Shown: positions 47,801-52,573 of the stretch, in pieces
How the letters are laid out: every line of letters starts with the position of its first letter
How positions within the stretch are numbered: the first letter of the stretch is position 1
DNA from: Epiperipatus broadwayi
Taxonomy: Eukaryota > Onychophora > Udeonychophora > Euonychophora > Peripatidae
Direction: 5' to 3'
NCBI GenBank assembly: GCA_028023455.1
Contig: JAQFVV010012672.1
Coordinates: 1,114,001-1,178,000, forward strand
DNA: 64,000 bases
Translations under genes and position numbers: made by a program
Notes under the pieces: generated by a model
Told to the model about the DNA's origin: nothing
The model's input: the letters and a program-made list of their open reading frames with translations, nothing else
Database searches by the model: none

Positions 47801-49531
47801 TTATTGAAATTAATATTTTATATTTATTACTATGTTTTCCATTTGAACGTTTCATTGTATTTGTCTTACTGACAGTCATCTAATTAAAGACAAAATAATA
47901 CAGTTTATAATTCTCCTTTTTAATATCTGCATATGAAATCAAGTTCGTTTATGTGCTAATTAAATTTTTGATATTTAGTAAGCATTTTTCTTCATTGATG
48001 TTTTGATTGAAATTCTAATTTAATTATTTGATCATTTTGGTGATTCTAACATCCAGCAATTATATCTCTACTATCATCAAAATGATACAAAGAATCTATA
48101 TAAAATAATAACTATTTGGTTATCAATGTATATTTTCTATAGCATTTTATAATAGCTGTAAGTTAGGGACCAGTTGTCTACTGTTAAACCAATATCATCA
48201 TTAAGTAAGTTTTAGAATAAATTTTTTGTAATAAGATATACAAATTTATAGTGGTTTTAATGAATTATTATTACAAAATGATATTTCAGAACATCAAATT
48301 ATTACATTACTATTTTTTAAAAAAAAACTTAGTTGGTAATCTGTGCAAGTAATTCCTCATAAATATTGTGTGTACATTATGGTTGCATTGTTGTTATTAT
48401 TGATTTTTTAATAAATATTTGAGTACAAATTGCATGAAATATTTAATTTGTTTTTATTAAGAGAAAAAATGATATTCTTCACATAAAAAGTGAAATATGC
48501 AAACATTTTTATTTATTAATTATTAGTAGCGTAAATATCATGGGTATGTCATCATAATTTTTATATAAAACACATTAAGGCTTTAGTAAAACACCAGTTT
48601 TAATATTTATCTATTAAAATTCATAATTTATGAAGAATTATAAAAAATTAATAGCCTTAAAAATATTTAATTTTTTGGTAGTGATTATGTTTTTCTCAGC
48701 TCTATGAAAAATAACTTTATGTTAATTTTATGGCAACATATATTATCTTTATATCATGTAAACTGGAATTAATGTATTTTGAAGCAAAAATTTACCAAAA
48801 TAGCAAAGTGCAAAATTTAAAAACAGGGCCATTATATCCAGTTATCATTAAATGATTAGCTGTGACTGTTAGGCACTACTTTATAATAATCAAAGTTTTT
48901 ATTATCCAGGGATATTATTTAATATTGGTTTTATATAGGTGTAGACTTTGTAGTTCAAAGTTCATGCATTGTGATCCAGCTTAGTGATTTATTGTGCCCA
49001 TATATATTTCTTATAAATTTATAAGCAATAAACCATTTGATTATTTTATTTTATCATTTAATGAATTATGTAGAAAAAGAATATTTAATGAAAATATTCT
49101 CAATTTAATTGTAAGTATTCTGAACTAATTGAGAGAGATTAATTATTTGTAATTTTTAATCAAAGTTTTTTTTTTTTTTAATTTTTAGCTGATTTTTAAT
49201 TTTTTCTTTAACATATTCTATCCATTACTTGTATCTATTTACTATAATTTTTTTATAATTAGTAGTAAAAAGCAAAGTAATTTTGATAAAATAACCAATC
49301 TGTATCACTCTGAAACATCTTATGAAATTTAATATTTTATAACTATTACATAATGAGATAGTTTATAAAATTGGTTTCAAATGCAACTTAGTATTTTTTC
49401 TTTTTCAGATTGAAACATTTAAACAGTTTGATTTGTTTTTTTTCTTTTATATGTTAGGTGAAGATGTTGGAGATACCTCTAATTCTGCCTCCTGGAGTGG
49501 ATATTTACATCGATGGTCTGGCCTTATGTAG
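2742..49531 (+). CDS. GCC2: GCC2/GCC185-like GRIP-domain golgin, C-terminal part in nine exons (5' end outside window)
   Basis: Nine exons join in frame across GT-AG introns to give 271 residues plus the stop. Residues 1-97 and about 140-195 are charged and heptad-like, as expected for coiled coil. Residues about 196-245 form a GRIP domain: MEYLKNIF with the conserved tyrosine, then FFTLKPGDERVQL, then LKLSPEEKQQIVAIAK. The tail WSGYLHRWSGLM matches GCC2 rather than golgin-97, golgin-245 or GCC88. In the known family, GCC2 is a long dimeric tether at the trans-Golgi network. Its GRIP domain binds Arl-type GTPases, and it captures vesicles on the endosome-to-Golgi route. Vertebrate GCC2 is about 1,680 residues long, so most of the rod lies upstream. 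The first exon starts at the third base of a codon, so the preceding exon must end after two codon bases. Phase-0 junctions at 2844 and 16404/16533 leave room for exons I did not see. Identity is confident; completeness of the exon list is less so. Confidence 0.9.
3335..3440 (+). repeat. Possible degenerate tRNA-derived SINE (B-box-like)
   Basis: CTGGGTTTGAATCTAG near 3377-3392 resembles a tRNA T-arm or Pol III B box (GGTTCGAATCC). No clear A box is visible upstream, so this is a weak call. Confidence 0.25.
3742..4074. repeat. Foldback (long inverted repeat) element
   Basis: The left arm at about 3742-3880 and the right arm at about 3926-4074 are near-perfect reverse complements. Shared blocks include GCAAAACTCACTATATATAT and CAAGCCTTCTGGCATCCATT. 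The 45-bp spacer (ATCCCCATCTAGTGTCTACT...) also occurs at 4320-4380 in reverse and at 6135-6180 in the same orientation, so the spacer belongs to the family. There is no coding sequence. It is best described as a non-autonomous foldback or MITE-like element. Confidence 0.85.
4085..4175 (+). repeat. Possible tRNA-like head of a SINE
   Basis: GTGGCTATGGTTATT at about 4089-4103 loosely resembles an A box. ACTGGGTTCAGACCC at about 4140-4154 closely resembles a B box, with tRNA-like spacing. It lies between two copies of the foldback family. It could equally be part of that larger repeat. Confidence 0.3.
4310..4480 (-). repeat. Second copy of the 3.7-kb foldback family
   Basis: The sequence from CCAGAAACTAGTCTGGAGAT through AAGCCTTCTGGCATC to GAGTTTTGCCTGTTTTAATG repeats the spacer plus right arm of the 3742-4074 element with few changes. 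A shorter relative follows at 4520-4625, containing GGCACTACTGTATGGAGAGT. Confidence 0.75.
4520..4625 (-). repeat. Related repeat fragment (GGCACTACTGTATGGAGAG type)
   Basis: Its ACATCACATG...CTCTTATGC and GTGGCACTACTGTATGGAGA blocks recur in reverse at 6050-6100 and in both orientations at 36330-36420. This appears to be a sister subfamily of the foldback repeat. Confidence 0.65.
6048..6195 (+). repeat. Foldback-family fragment
   Basis: It starts ACAGAGGCAAAACTCTCCAT, then GTAGTGCCACTCAATGCAAG, AAATCCCCATCCAATGTCTA and ATCTCCAAACTAGTTACTAG. The same modules in the same order occur around 3.8-4.4 kb. It is a half element with no second arm. Confidence 0.7.
7130..7530 (-). pseudogene. Antisense RTE-type non-LTR retrotransposon fragment (end of the RT ORF)
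   Basis: Read on the minus strand, TTACTTATGGATCTGAG..., ATAACAAGAGATAGAAAAT, GGACATATTGTTAGAAGAAA and TGGATTAAACTTGGAGAGAC follow in order. They match the sense copy at 20063-20541 (LTYGSE..., GVTRRDRK..., GHIARR..., WIKLGE...). The reading frame is broken by indels and stops. The 3' end at about 7135 has a short TGGTGATGG-like tail, as RTE elements do. The open frame on the plus strand is only a shadow. This is a dead 5'-truncated copy. Confidence 0.8.
7780..7857 (-). repeat. tRNA-like SINE head
   Basis: On the minus strand, GGCAGCATGGCTCAGTTGGT followed by TAGAGCATTAC is an excellent tRNA D-arm and A box (TGGCTCAGTTGG). The expected B box downstream is eroded (CAAAAATCGAAGG). No intact cloverleaf can be drawn, so it is a tRNA-derived repeat and not a tRNA gene. 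It abuts the downstream end of the Penelope-like fragment. Confidence 0.55.
7893..8345 (-). pseudogene. Penelope-like element fragment with GIY-YIG endonuclease remnant
   Basis: The minus strand reads VAYPYIPKIADKLRKIYNQH, then HNRTAFQNHTTLHRILTSTK. This is the linker typical of Penelope-like elements between RT and endonuclease. It continues as CIYEIPCECGRTYI, matching the start of the Penelope GIY-YIG domain (Y.IPC.CG..YIGET). After frameshifts come SKIADHLCTNAHLFNWENTK, ILDRED and KEAPHM, matching ADH...H..W....L.RE......KEA. The frame is broken several times, so it is dead. The RT domain is missing. Identification rests on ordered motifs across three frames. Confidence 0.8.
8349..8390 (+). 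other. GAAACG motif resembling a Penelope-associated hammerhead remnant
   Basis: TTGATGAAAAATACCTCTCG followed by AAACGTTG has the order TGATGA ... CGAAACG seen in hammerhead ribozymes of Penelope-like elements. Stem II is not convincing here. The motif is on the opposite strand to the adjoining coding remnant, as would occur if an inverted terminal piece lies at the truncation point. Confidence 0.35.
9323..9394. repeat. 18-bp tandem repeat, four units
   Basis: Units start at 9323, 9341, 9359 and 9377. Each has the form CTYTCTGRYYGCYNAYTG, for example CTCTCTGATTGCCCATTG. The period is a multiple of three, and the plus strand reads LSDCPL-like hexapeptides, but one frame has a stop. It is probably a minisatellite. 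Confidence 0.8.
11010..13252 (-). repeat. Long non-coding interspersed repeat, copy A (minus orientation)
   Basis: In reverse complement it starts TGTAACGGGCACA (13248 downward) and ends ...TTATAATATATT near 11010. Copy B at 22751-24705 shares the same order of blocks: TTCGCAAATAAAAA, the CAATCCCTTC pair, AGTTCGCA...CATCTGTGCGAAC, CCACTGCCAG, CTAGTGACAATGGGCTAA and TAGGTTC. A TG start with internal AATAAA-like signals would suit an LTR. The size near 2 kb and a loosely inverted end (TATTGTAACGGG versus TATAACAATCGGGG) also allow a non-autonomous DNA element. There is no coding frame; open frames inside are short. Confidence 0.75.
13565..13650 (+). repeat. Possible hAT-like terminal fragment
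   Basis: CAGGCATAGCCAATATGTCG followed by CCTGTGGTCGACTG resembles hAT ends (CAGGGGTGGCCAA..TGGCC.GTGG). No matching opposite end or 8-bp target duplication was found. Very tentative. Confidence 0.2.
15590..16112 (+). pseudogene. Sense RTE-type retrotransposon fragment with TGATGA tail
   Basis: Shifting frames read KIAIAKLT, ETWTFG-like, KKVEKIECFK, MNWFVEYFH, MLEELVKNKRKMSKRKI, NVYGVNMRQKDLEMLKFEMY and NLHFG. The order follows the C-terminal end of RTE-type ORFs (RIAMAK ... EMW..R ... NWIGH.LRH ... LEG...G.RKR ... Y..LK..A.DR..WR). The 3' end is an ATGATGATGATGGTGATGA tract at 16088-16111, the usual simple-repeat tail of RTE elements. Stops and frameshifts make it dead. It ends 104 bp before the GCC2 exon at 16216. 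Confidence 0.75.
16216..16404 (+). CDS. GCC2: GCC2 exon (coiled-coil segment)
   Basis: The acceptor CATAG ends at 16215 and the donor GTAAGG begins at 16405. It encodes 63 residues in phase 0, beginning QQIKTMQEEHKKSLELLQCQ and ending ...QAEERQEGE. The first forty residues have heptad-spaced leucines among charged residues, typical of coiled coil. The later SRPELLPHLDIVQAEERQ looks like a break in the rod. The base composition is clearly richer in G and C than the flanking introns. A decayed RTE element ends about 104 bp upstream of the acceptor. Confidence 0.85.
16486..16533 (+). CDS. GCC2: GCC2 micro-exon
   Basis: A 48-bp exon follows an 81-bp intron. The acceptor TAAAAG ends at 16485 and the donor GTAAGT begins at 16534. 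It encodes GSEYTDTGPATPQRNS in phase 0. The segment is serine, threonine and proline rich, so it is a flexible linker and not coiled coil. Being symmetric (0-0) and a multiple of three, it could be skipped without changing frame. That makes it a candidate cassette exon, though only RNA data could show use. Confidence 0.8.
16676..16960 (-). repeat. Truncated third copy of the long non-coding repeat
   Basis: TATATATTACACTGGACAGT, then CATATGAGGGCACTACTAGG, then CTTAGAAAATTTAT parallel the 11010 end of copy A (TATATTATAACAATCGGGG, CTATGAGGGCGCTATAGG, CCTAGAAAATTTAT). Only the first few hundred bases are kept. It sits 140 bp after the GCC2 micro-exon. Confidence 0.6.
17732..17763 (-). other. Left-arm hairpin with GAAACG (hammerhead-like)
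   Basis: On the minus strand AACTAT (17756-17751) pairs with ATAGTT (17745-17740) around the loop ATAAA, followed by GAAACG. Compared with the right-arm version, the outer G-C pair is replaced by A-T. Confidence 0.45.
18392..18426 (+). other. Right-arm hairpin with GAAACG (hammerhead-like)
   Basis: GTGCCTTGAAAAA is followed by GACTAT (18404-18409), loop ATAAA, ATAGTC (18415-18420), then GAAACG. The layout imitates stem II plus GAAA of a hammerhead. However, the expected CTGATGA is CTTGAAAAA here, so catalytic activity is doubtful. Confidence 0.45.
19077..19190. repeat. 38-bp tandem repeat, three copies
   Basis: GTGATTCATATTGTAGAT begins at 19077, 19115 and 19153, with each unit ending GAGATTTGTCCAT. 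The copies differ at only a few bases. No function visible. Confidence 0.9.
19845..19871. repeat. (GT)n microsatellite
   Basis: GTGTGTGTGTACGTGTGTGT, a dinucleotide repeat with one interruption. Confidence 0.85.
20063..20541 (+). pseudogene. RTE-type retrotransposon fragment: last 154 residues of the RT ORF, with tail
   Basis: An uninterrupted 154-residue frame begins MKYAYVFEQEVFNKCVLPVL and continues with TYGSETWTL, MERCMLGVTRRDRK, GVTDLIEKIKRLKWSWAGHI, KRPHVRWMDEIRK, ..DRIRWIKLGETF and ILQWIDNG. This is the conserved C-terminal region of endonuclease-reverse transcriptases of the RTE clade. The upstream RT core and endonuclease are missing, so the copy is 5'-truncated. The (GAT)n tail at 20519-20541 marks the 3' end in place of poly(A). 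The frame is intact, so this is among the younger insertions here, but it cannot move by itself. It is in the same orientation as GCC2. Confidence 0.9.
21726..21742. repeat. Poly-C tract (17 C)
   Basis: Seventeen consecutive C in very AT-rich DNA. Length is prone to sequencing or assembly error. Confidence 0.9.
22751..24705 (+). repeat. Long non-coding interspersed repeat, copy B (plus orientation)
   Basis: It begins TGTAACGGGCACACATG and ends near ...CCATTATAATATA. It matches copy A (11010-13252) in reverse along its length: AAAAGTTCGCAAATAAAAA, GGTCAGATAGGAGAG, ATCATCATGACATCATGTCC, CTTTCAATCCCTTCAGTT, GCGGACCTCAGG, CTGCGAACTTTTGG, TCCATCTGTGCGAAC and GGCAGTGGCTTATT. The element is richer in CpG than its surroundings. 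The 64-residue frame at 23289-23483 is not conserved in copy A and is not called as a gene. Confidence 0.75.
25480..26345 (-). pseudogene. Antisense RTE endonuclease-domain fragment
   Basis: Minus-strand frames read, from 26345 down: FNLAIYNCRPFLSEGRLIGK (start of the exonuclease/endonuclease-like domain), IIQVYASTSST, MYKIIIEDFNART, KDKSAIGKFEYKDKNEIS, MNSFFEKKNVKQKWTWKYLN, ELNYILSNRKYVFQ and ILNRFYTESDYQLIRCKI. These follow the order of the apurinic endonuclease of RTE elements (GDFNA..G, WTW.SP.G, IDYIL.NRK, ..GSDHR.VRA). Stops, frameshifts and a 60-bp internal duplication show decay. The catalytic SDHR is changed to SDYQ. Confidence 0.85.
26103..26226. repeat. 60-bp imperfect tandem duplication inside the RTE fragment
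   Basis: TTTCAGATCAATTNTATTT and CAATTTCTTCTAACTTTTCA-type blocks recur 60 bp apart. The duplication lies in the decayed endonuclease and probably arose after insertion. Confidence 0.7.
28055..28124 (+). CDS. GCC2: GCC2 exon (linker before the GRIP-proximal helix)
   Basis: The acceptor TTTAG ends at 28054 and the donor GTAATT begins at 28125. It reads AVSGVGTSPVPLEKLLNFSDEKS plus one base, which completes an aspartate codon with the exon at 39089. The PLEKLL core in a Ser/Pro-rich linker fits the region ahead of the C-terminal helices in GCC2 proteins. It lies between two introns of about 11 kb. Confidence 0.8.
28640..29870 (-). pseudogene. Antisense non-LTR retrotransposon RT remnant (I/Jockey or CR1-like)
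   Basis: Minus-strand reading in order gives FSRLFELAFKSRLLYYLSLN, FGFLPG, LEIIHYINDIYFEPGHD, then RGILQNSVLGPLLFTIYLND (RT motif G.PQGSVLGPLLF..Y.ND), TCHTFADKLVHV (the FADD box, now FADK), NVSKTKVIM, KNLGVNEFKFVLEKSYQ and a C-terminal stretch resembling STR..L..P..RT.F...S. The frame shifts repeatedly and the catalytic aspartate pair is lost. It has lost activity. The clade is uncertain, but the QGSVLGPLLF..YINDI style differs from RTE. Confidence 0.8.
30340..31000 (+). pseudogene. Sense non-LTR retrotransposon RT remnant
   Basis: A 107-residue open frame (30334-30657: ...TKEKWKETIKKKIIISNQNA... to ...LDVNKLELA) is followed by frameshifted SGKIPGANNISEILINL, corresponding to the RT motif GKAPG.D.IP.E.LK. 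HEIKTIAFLKSNKHPKKYHP then corresponds to W..A.IIAILKPGKDP..Y.RPI. NGFRQEQSWHE and ILSLTT correspond to QAGFR..RS..DQ.L.LT. It is truncated before the catalytic box. The style suggests a CR1/L2-like element. It faces away from the antisense RT remnant about 470 bp to its left. Confidence 0.65.
31324..31410. repeat. 85-bp repeat shared with 35729-35815
   Basis: TAATATTTACTAAGACTGTA, AACCTCAAGAATATG and CAGGTCTTAACCACAAGCT are the same in both places apart from scattered changes. Flanks are unrelated. Confidence 0.8.
33354..33364. repeat. Poly-G tract (11 G)
   Basis: Eleven consecutive G in AT-rich DNA. No gene context is visible. Confidence 0.85.
33832..34368. mobile_element. 537-bp foldback element flanked by 14-bp direct repeats
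   Basis: Arms of about 210 bp are inverted. The left has TTCATCAGAAA, GTAATGTTGTTTTAATAC, AAGCACAAGATTTTGAAA and GGCCAATCTAAAGTGTCTTG. The right arm carries the reverse complements, with GCCTATATAAGTG and CTTGTGCTTTGG blocks, and ends TTTCTGATGAA. Immediately outside are identical AAAGAAAAATAGTA copies at 33818-33831 and 34369-34382. A central non-repeated 120 bp has no frame. The flanking duplication shows it inserted as a unit. Confidence 0.85.
35729..35815. repeat. 85-bp repeat shared with 31324-31410
   Basis: GTAATATTTACTAAGGCTGT, AAACCTTAAGAATATG and CAGGTCTTAACCACAAGCTT match the copy 4.4 kb upstream in the same orientation. No known element was recognised. Confidence 0.8.
36330..36421. 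repeat. Small foldback related to the 4.5/6.1-kb repeats
   Basis: GAGGCAAAACTCTCCATACA, then ATAATGCCACTCA (36334-36366), is mirrored by TGAGTGGCACTACTGTATGG, then AGAATTTTGTCTC (36387-36420). The 20-bp spacer is TTGATTACTCTGCCTTGCAC. The same termini occur at 4580-4620 and 6050-6090. Confidence 0.85.
37279..37500 (-). pseudogene. Unidentified 73-residue frame with faint DUF2256-like spacing
   Basis: It reads MVKNCMFGSPIKRFAYLLIN, GVTHKKCSKNDLPYKIWAHC and ends NCGKAEVKYFRFSF. KNDLP.K...C and EVKY recall the short DUF2256 zinc-binding proteins (K.DLPSK.C..C.RPF.WRKKW...WDEVKYCS). However, the central RPF.WRKKW is not recognisable and several cysteines are missing. No introns, promoter or poly(A) tail are evident. 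It may be a decayed retrocopy or chance. Confidence 0.2.
38110..38560 (+). pseudogene. Sense RTE-type retrotransposon fragment
   Basis: Broken frames read GVKIAMTK, then GFNKYRR-like, LRKKLVRDLRVEKNEGKDEK, and near the end LDNPKEGNSY, YLKKK and YLRPVF before GGATGATGATG at 38541-38551. This is the same C-terminal region as at 15.6-16.1 kb (RIAMAK.AF ... LRKRLVK ... LD.IK.GNSY..LK..A.DR..WR) with the same kind of TGATGA tail. Many frameshifts; no activity expected. Confidence 0.65.
39089..39168 (+). CDS. GCC2: GCC2 exon (C-terminal coiled coil)
   Basis: The acceptor TTTTTAG ends at 39088 and the donor GTAGGA begins at 39169. The split aspartate codon is followed by SNMIFDEQTLKANMVAAAKK and then MEHLSE, ending in phase 0. 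The sequence is helical and continues directly into the next exon after a 90-bp intron. Exon order, phase and the GRIP exons immediately downstream support it. Confidence 0.87.
39259..39332 (+). CDS. GCC2: GCC2 exon (C-terminal coiled coil)
   Basis: The acceptor TTTACAG ends at 39258 and the donor GTAAGT begins at 39333. It encodes LLNECEATNMRLSEQTRVLK followed by EEIR and two bases of an arginine codon. The leucine spacing and charge pattern are those of a coiled coil leading into a GRIP domain. Confidence 0.9.
39881..39950 (+). CDS. GCC2: GCC2 exon: start of the GRIP domain
   Basis: The acceptor TTTATAG ends at 39880 and the donor GTATGT begins at 39951. After completing the split arginine it reads LERNQEREKHITNMEYLKNI and then FIK. 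MEYLKNIF is the first GRIP helix. In the known family its tyrosine is essential for Arl1 binding and Golgi targeting, and it is present here. Confidence 0.95.
40032..40140 (+). CDS. GCC2: GCC2 exon: GRIP domain core
   Basis: The acceptor TTTTTTAG ends at 40031 after an 81-bp intron, and the donor GTATAT begins at 40141. It encodes FFTLKPGDERVQLVTVINTI, then LKLSPEEKQQIVAIAK plus one base. The pattern F..L.PG.ER..L..VI.T.L.LSPEEK is the hallmark of the GRIP domain and closely follows GCC2. The last base joins the next exon to make GGT (glycine). Confidence 0.96.
40215..40290. repeat. 38-bp perfect tandem duplication
   Basis: TTCATAATTTAAATAAAAAA followed by TGGAATCCAACATCTTTC occurs at 40215-40252 and 40253-40290. 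It begins 75 bp after the GRIP exon donor site. Recent duplication. Confidence 0.9.
40955..41085. repeat. 61-bp imperfect tandem units
   Basis: AAATAGAAC(T)n...GATTA, then ATATTGCATCAGGTAAAAG-like sequence, repeats from 40955 and 41016, with the start of a third unit at about 41070. Confidence 0.65.
41650..41700. repeat. 50-bp direct repeat, copy 1
   Basis: TATACTATATATATATATTT then TTTGGTGTTTCTTGTAAAAC and TGTAACCATAA is repeated at 44053-44102. Sequence on either side differs. The 2.4 kb between could be an inserted element with these as its ends, or the copies could be separate. Confidence 0.8.
42762..42773. repeat. Poly-C tract (12 C)
   Basis: Twelve consecutive C on the plus strand, within the block bounded by the 50-bp repeats. 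Confidence 0.85.
44053..44102. repeat. 50-bp direct repeat, copy 2
   Basis: Same sequence as at 41650-41700, with a slightly shorter TA run. Immediately downstream the two copies diverge. Confidence 0.8.
45044..45344. repeat. 151-bp tandem duplication (two copies)
   Basis: Both copies (starting 45044 and 45195) contain ACATCAAGAAAAAAATAAAA, CTAATGCATTCTCTCTTTGT, an 18-T run and TGTGCAATTATAAACTAACA. I see no differences between them, so the duplication is very recent or an assembly artefact. Confidence 0.92.
49458..49531 (+). CDS. GCC2: GCC2 terminal coding exon and stop codon
   Basis: The acceptor ATGTTAG ends at 49457. The exon reads (G)EDVGDTSNSASWSGYLHRWS and then GLM before TAG at 49529-49531. 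A tryptophan-rich W..YLH.WSGL end is specific to GCC2-type golgins. The 9.3-kb intron before this short exon is unusually long for a last coding intron. Confidence 0.95.
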
Positions 49532-50845
49532 CACTATTAAAAACTTTTTCCAAAAACAAGTTAATGGAAAGGACCATGATTAATTATATTAATTCTCCTC
49601 TCCTCTTCCCAACAGCATCACAATTCAAAACATATTAGTGTTGAAAAGTAGAATCATCATATTAAAATACTGTATTTTGTAAAATATGTTTTTTTTTTTT
49701 ATAATTTAATTACATAACAGTATTTGAATATTATTTTTTGATTTAGGTATAAATTCCTATCTACCTCTCTCTTTTTTCTTCTCCTCACCATATATGTATT
49801 TGCCATTTATACTAAACATAAATACATGTACATATTTTTACCACCTAAAAGTGAGAGGAGGGATATGTAGTAAGTTTATTTTAGTTGTAAATTTCATACT
49901 TTATAAATATGTAAAAATTCTTTTTTTTTTTGTTTAAAAAAGATTATAAATCTGTTCCTATTATATTTTTGTATAAGCTAATGTATAATTTTTTAAAAAT
50001 ATTTTTTTATATCATTGTTTGTTTGGTTGAAATTTTTCCTTTCTATTCTTAAAGTAATATAATTTTAATTTAAGATAAAAAAAAATTAAGCATCTGCATC
50101 CAATGAAATGCATTATATATATATTTAACTACATAAAGATGAAAAGGTATTGCATACGAAGTACTGTAAGATATATTCAAACATGTATATTTTTTTATAT
50201 AAGGGCCATGAGCATAATGATAACACATCTGGTTTTCAAATTTTGGATGGGAAGGTAACATTTTTTTTTTTTGGTTCCAAATCAAGCTTGGTATTTATTT
50301 TTGGTAGCTGATTATTCATCAGTAAATATGTATCTGACTATTTTTGACTAGAGGTTAAAATGTGGACAGAAAACTACTTCAATTTTCATTTCCCAAGAAT
50401 CGTCAAAACCTGGTAAGTAATGCTTTCACTGTTACTTTTTAATAAGCAGAATTTATATGAAATCTCTTGGGAAAATAATTTATGCCATCTGTGGCTGCCA
50501 TTTTTGATTAAAATATATTGGTTAAATATACATACATGTTTAAAATGCTTTAATTATTTTTATGTGTGTTTACATTCTGCAGAAAATAATGTTTGTAAAT
50601 CCTCCTAAGAGGACAGTTGTTGCATTAGTAAAATTTGCTTTAGAAACTTTTTTAAAGTTTCATTGTGAAGTAATGAAGTTGGGAAAATATAAATGTTTAT
50701 GTATATATTTTTCCTTTCCACCAGAAAGAGTACCAGGTCTACATTTTTTTTCTTTCTATTTTATACATATGCATGGGTTTGTGTATGTTGCTAAATGTAA
50801 TATTTACTACTATGTGAATGGATATATAAATGTCTAATATTAAAT
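49532..50845 (+). other. GCC2: Probable GCC2 3' untranslated region (end uncertain)
   Basis: Sequence directly after the stop codon has no recognised coding sequence. ATTAAA at 49661-49666 followed by a T-rich run near 49690-49702 could be a proximal poly(A) signal. Another ATTAAA lies at 50839-50844, and the first canonical AATAAA I see is at 51363-51368. Which one is used cannot be read from DNA alone, so the end given here is a guess. Confidence 0.4.
49661..49666 (+). promoter_or_regulatory. Candidate proximal polyadenylation signal ATTAAA
   Basis: This common variant hexamer lies 130 bp after the GCC2 stop codon. A T-rich stretch follows about 25-35 bp downstream, which is the expected spacing for a downstream element. 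Such hexamers are frequent in AT-rich DNA, so this is only a candidate. Confidence 0.3.
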
Positions 50846-52480
50846 GAACACTTATTTATTCCACTCATTGTGTCCAGTTTAAAGTTGAATCTATAATTTA
50901 CTTCACATTTCACCACACATTTAAAGTTTACTGAACTCACTAATTATTATGGAGATCCTGTGCAACATAAATAATTGTAACTACACACATTGAACAAAGT
51001 GATTAATCATTCATTTATTAGATATTTATATATCCTTGTGTTATGAGTCATAACTTAAAAAATCTATAATAACATTTTTTTGTTGTTGTAATGGATGGAA
51101 TTTAACTTCGAAATTTAATCTATGTAGGGCATTTCAAGATGTGTGTGTTTAAATATTATTTTCACATGTGGTTATAATATCCTCAACAATCTGTGATGTC
51201 CACCGCATCTGAATAACCTTGGGTGTCATGTCAATACTGATTATTGGTAAACTTTCAGCGTATGGTAGTCTGTGGTAGAAATTGTAACTTGGATTTTATA
51301 CATCATAGAATCAGTGGATTGATGAGGCATTGATTTATTTCTCATACATATTAGTGGAAAAAAATAAAGACCAAGAAATAATTTAACAATTAATTCCCAG
51401 AAATTTAAAAATAATAATCATTTTATTTATATTTGACACCTTTAAATAAAAGTGTATAATTAATTGATATTATATTTGTAAAATATTAAAATTACTGCAA
51501 GCAATGTTTTGTGCATTTTGATATAAATGCTTCTTGCATGAGCAAAAATTTCAAAATTCCTTAAATGCATTAGCGCTCACCACTCTATTCAAAAGGCAAA
51601 TATTCGAAGAACAATATCTACTGTTATTTTAACAATTATTTTTTTTTTAAGATGATAATTTTAAAATGCATTTAAGAATTTAATTAATAAGTATTTTGAA
51701 TTTTTCACTCCATAAAAGAAGCACTAATGAATTATAATACAAAATTATTACAGTATAATTACAAAGTTTAATTTATAAGTAATTTTGAAAAAGATATACA
51801 CTCTTACTTTCATTTTAATTATTTAACAATAATATGAAATAAAAATCTCACACTAAATATGACATTATGTTGTGTTATTGACTTACATTTGTTATTAATA
51901 AACATATATACTAGTAGAAAAGTAAAATAGTCGTAGGATTCTCAAATTCTGTATTTTTGATAAAACAAATCCCTTTATTTTTTCAGAAAAATACAAGATT
52001 ATCTTTAGATATCTGTTATATGGAATATAATATTTACATATATAATTTCAATCCAGGTTGAATATAGTTAATTCATTTTCTGATAATTCAGCAATTTTTA
52101 TCATTCAGATAGTTATATGAGGTACTCTTTAAATTTTTGCAACACATATTTTAAAATAAGATTAAAGGATACATTTAAATAAATATTAAAATTAAATAAA
52201 CATAATTGTTATGAATACCATGTTTTATCTTTGATCAATTTATTTTTTCCTAGTAAAAAAAAAAAAAAAATCATCATCTAAATTGTGGACAAAATGAAAA
52301 AAATTTTATAGAACATTGGAGAGGGGAATTGTTATTTTGTTTTTATTTAAATCAGCTAACTTAAAATTTGTAATAATTTTTAAGGGATTAATAAGTAAAT
52401 TCTTATTATTTTTTAATTTTAATGAAAAGCAATTTTCATAATGTATATAATATTGCATATTAAAATTATTAATTACATCA

Positions 52481-52573
52481 AGCGTTGGTGGTCGAGTGAT
52501 GCCTTACAAGCAGTTGTCCCGGGTTTGCGGGTTAGCTTCCCAGCCGATGCTTTGACACATGAAAAAAAAAAAA
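52481..52573 (+). repeat. tRNA-like SINE with A tail
   Basis: GCGTTGGTGGTCGAGTGATG holds an A box-like TGGTCGAGTG. CGGGTTAGCTTCCCAGCCGA has a B-box-like GGTTAGCTTCC. An A12 tail follows directly. Short AATTATTAATTA-like sequence on both sides may be the target duplication. The cloverleaf is incomplete (extra bases in the anticodon region), so it is a retroposed tRNA relative and not a tRNA gene. Confidence 0.6.

Larger units (their letters stand above)
40141..49457 (+). other. 9.3-kb last coding intron of GCC2
   Basis: It contains a 38-bp tandem duplication (40215-40290), 61-bp tandem units (40955-41085), a pair of 50-bp direct repeats (41650 and 44053), a poly-C tract (42762) and a 151-bp tandem duplication (45044-45344). 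The block 41.1-44.5 kb is less homopolymeric and holds scattered CpG, which suggests inserted DNA, but no family was recognised. 45.4-49.4 kb shows nothing beyond AT-rich sequence and short chance frames. Confidence 0.65.

Noticed and set aside
47594-47872. 92-residue plus-strand frame with hydrophobic stretches
   Set aside because: The composition is that expected of AT-rich DNA; no motif, splice context or start context supports a gene.
52481-52573. Possible tRNA gene
   Set aside because: There are extra bases in the anticodon region and an A tail follows directly; it is better explained as a retroposed SINE.
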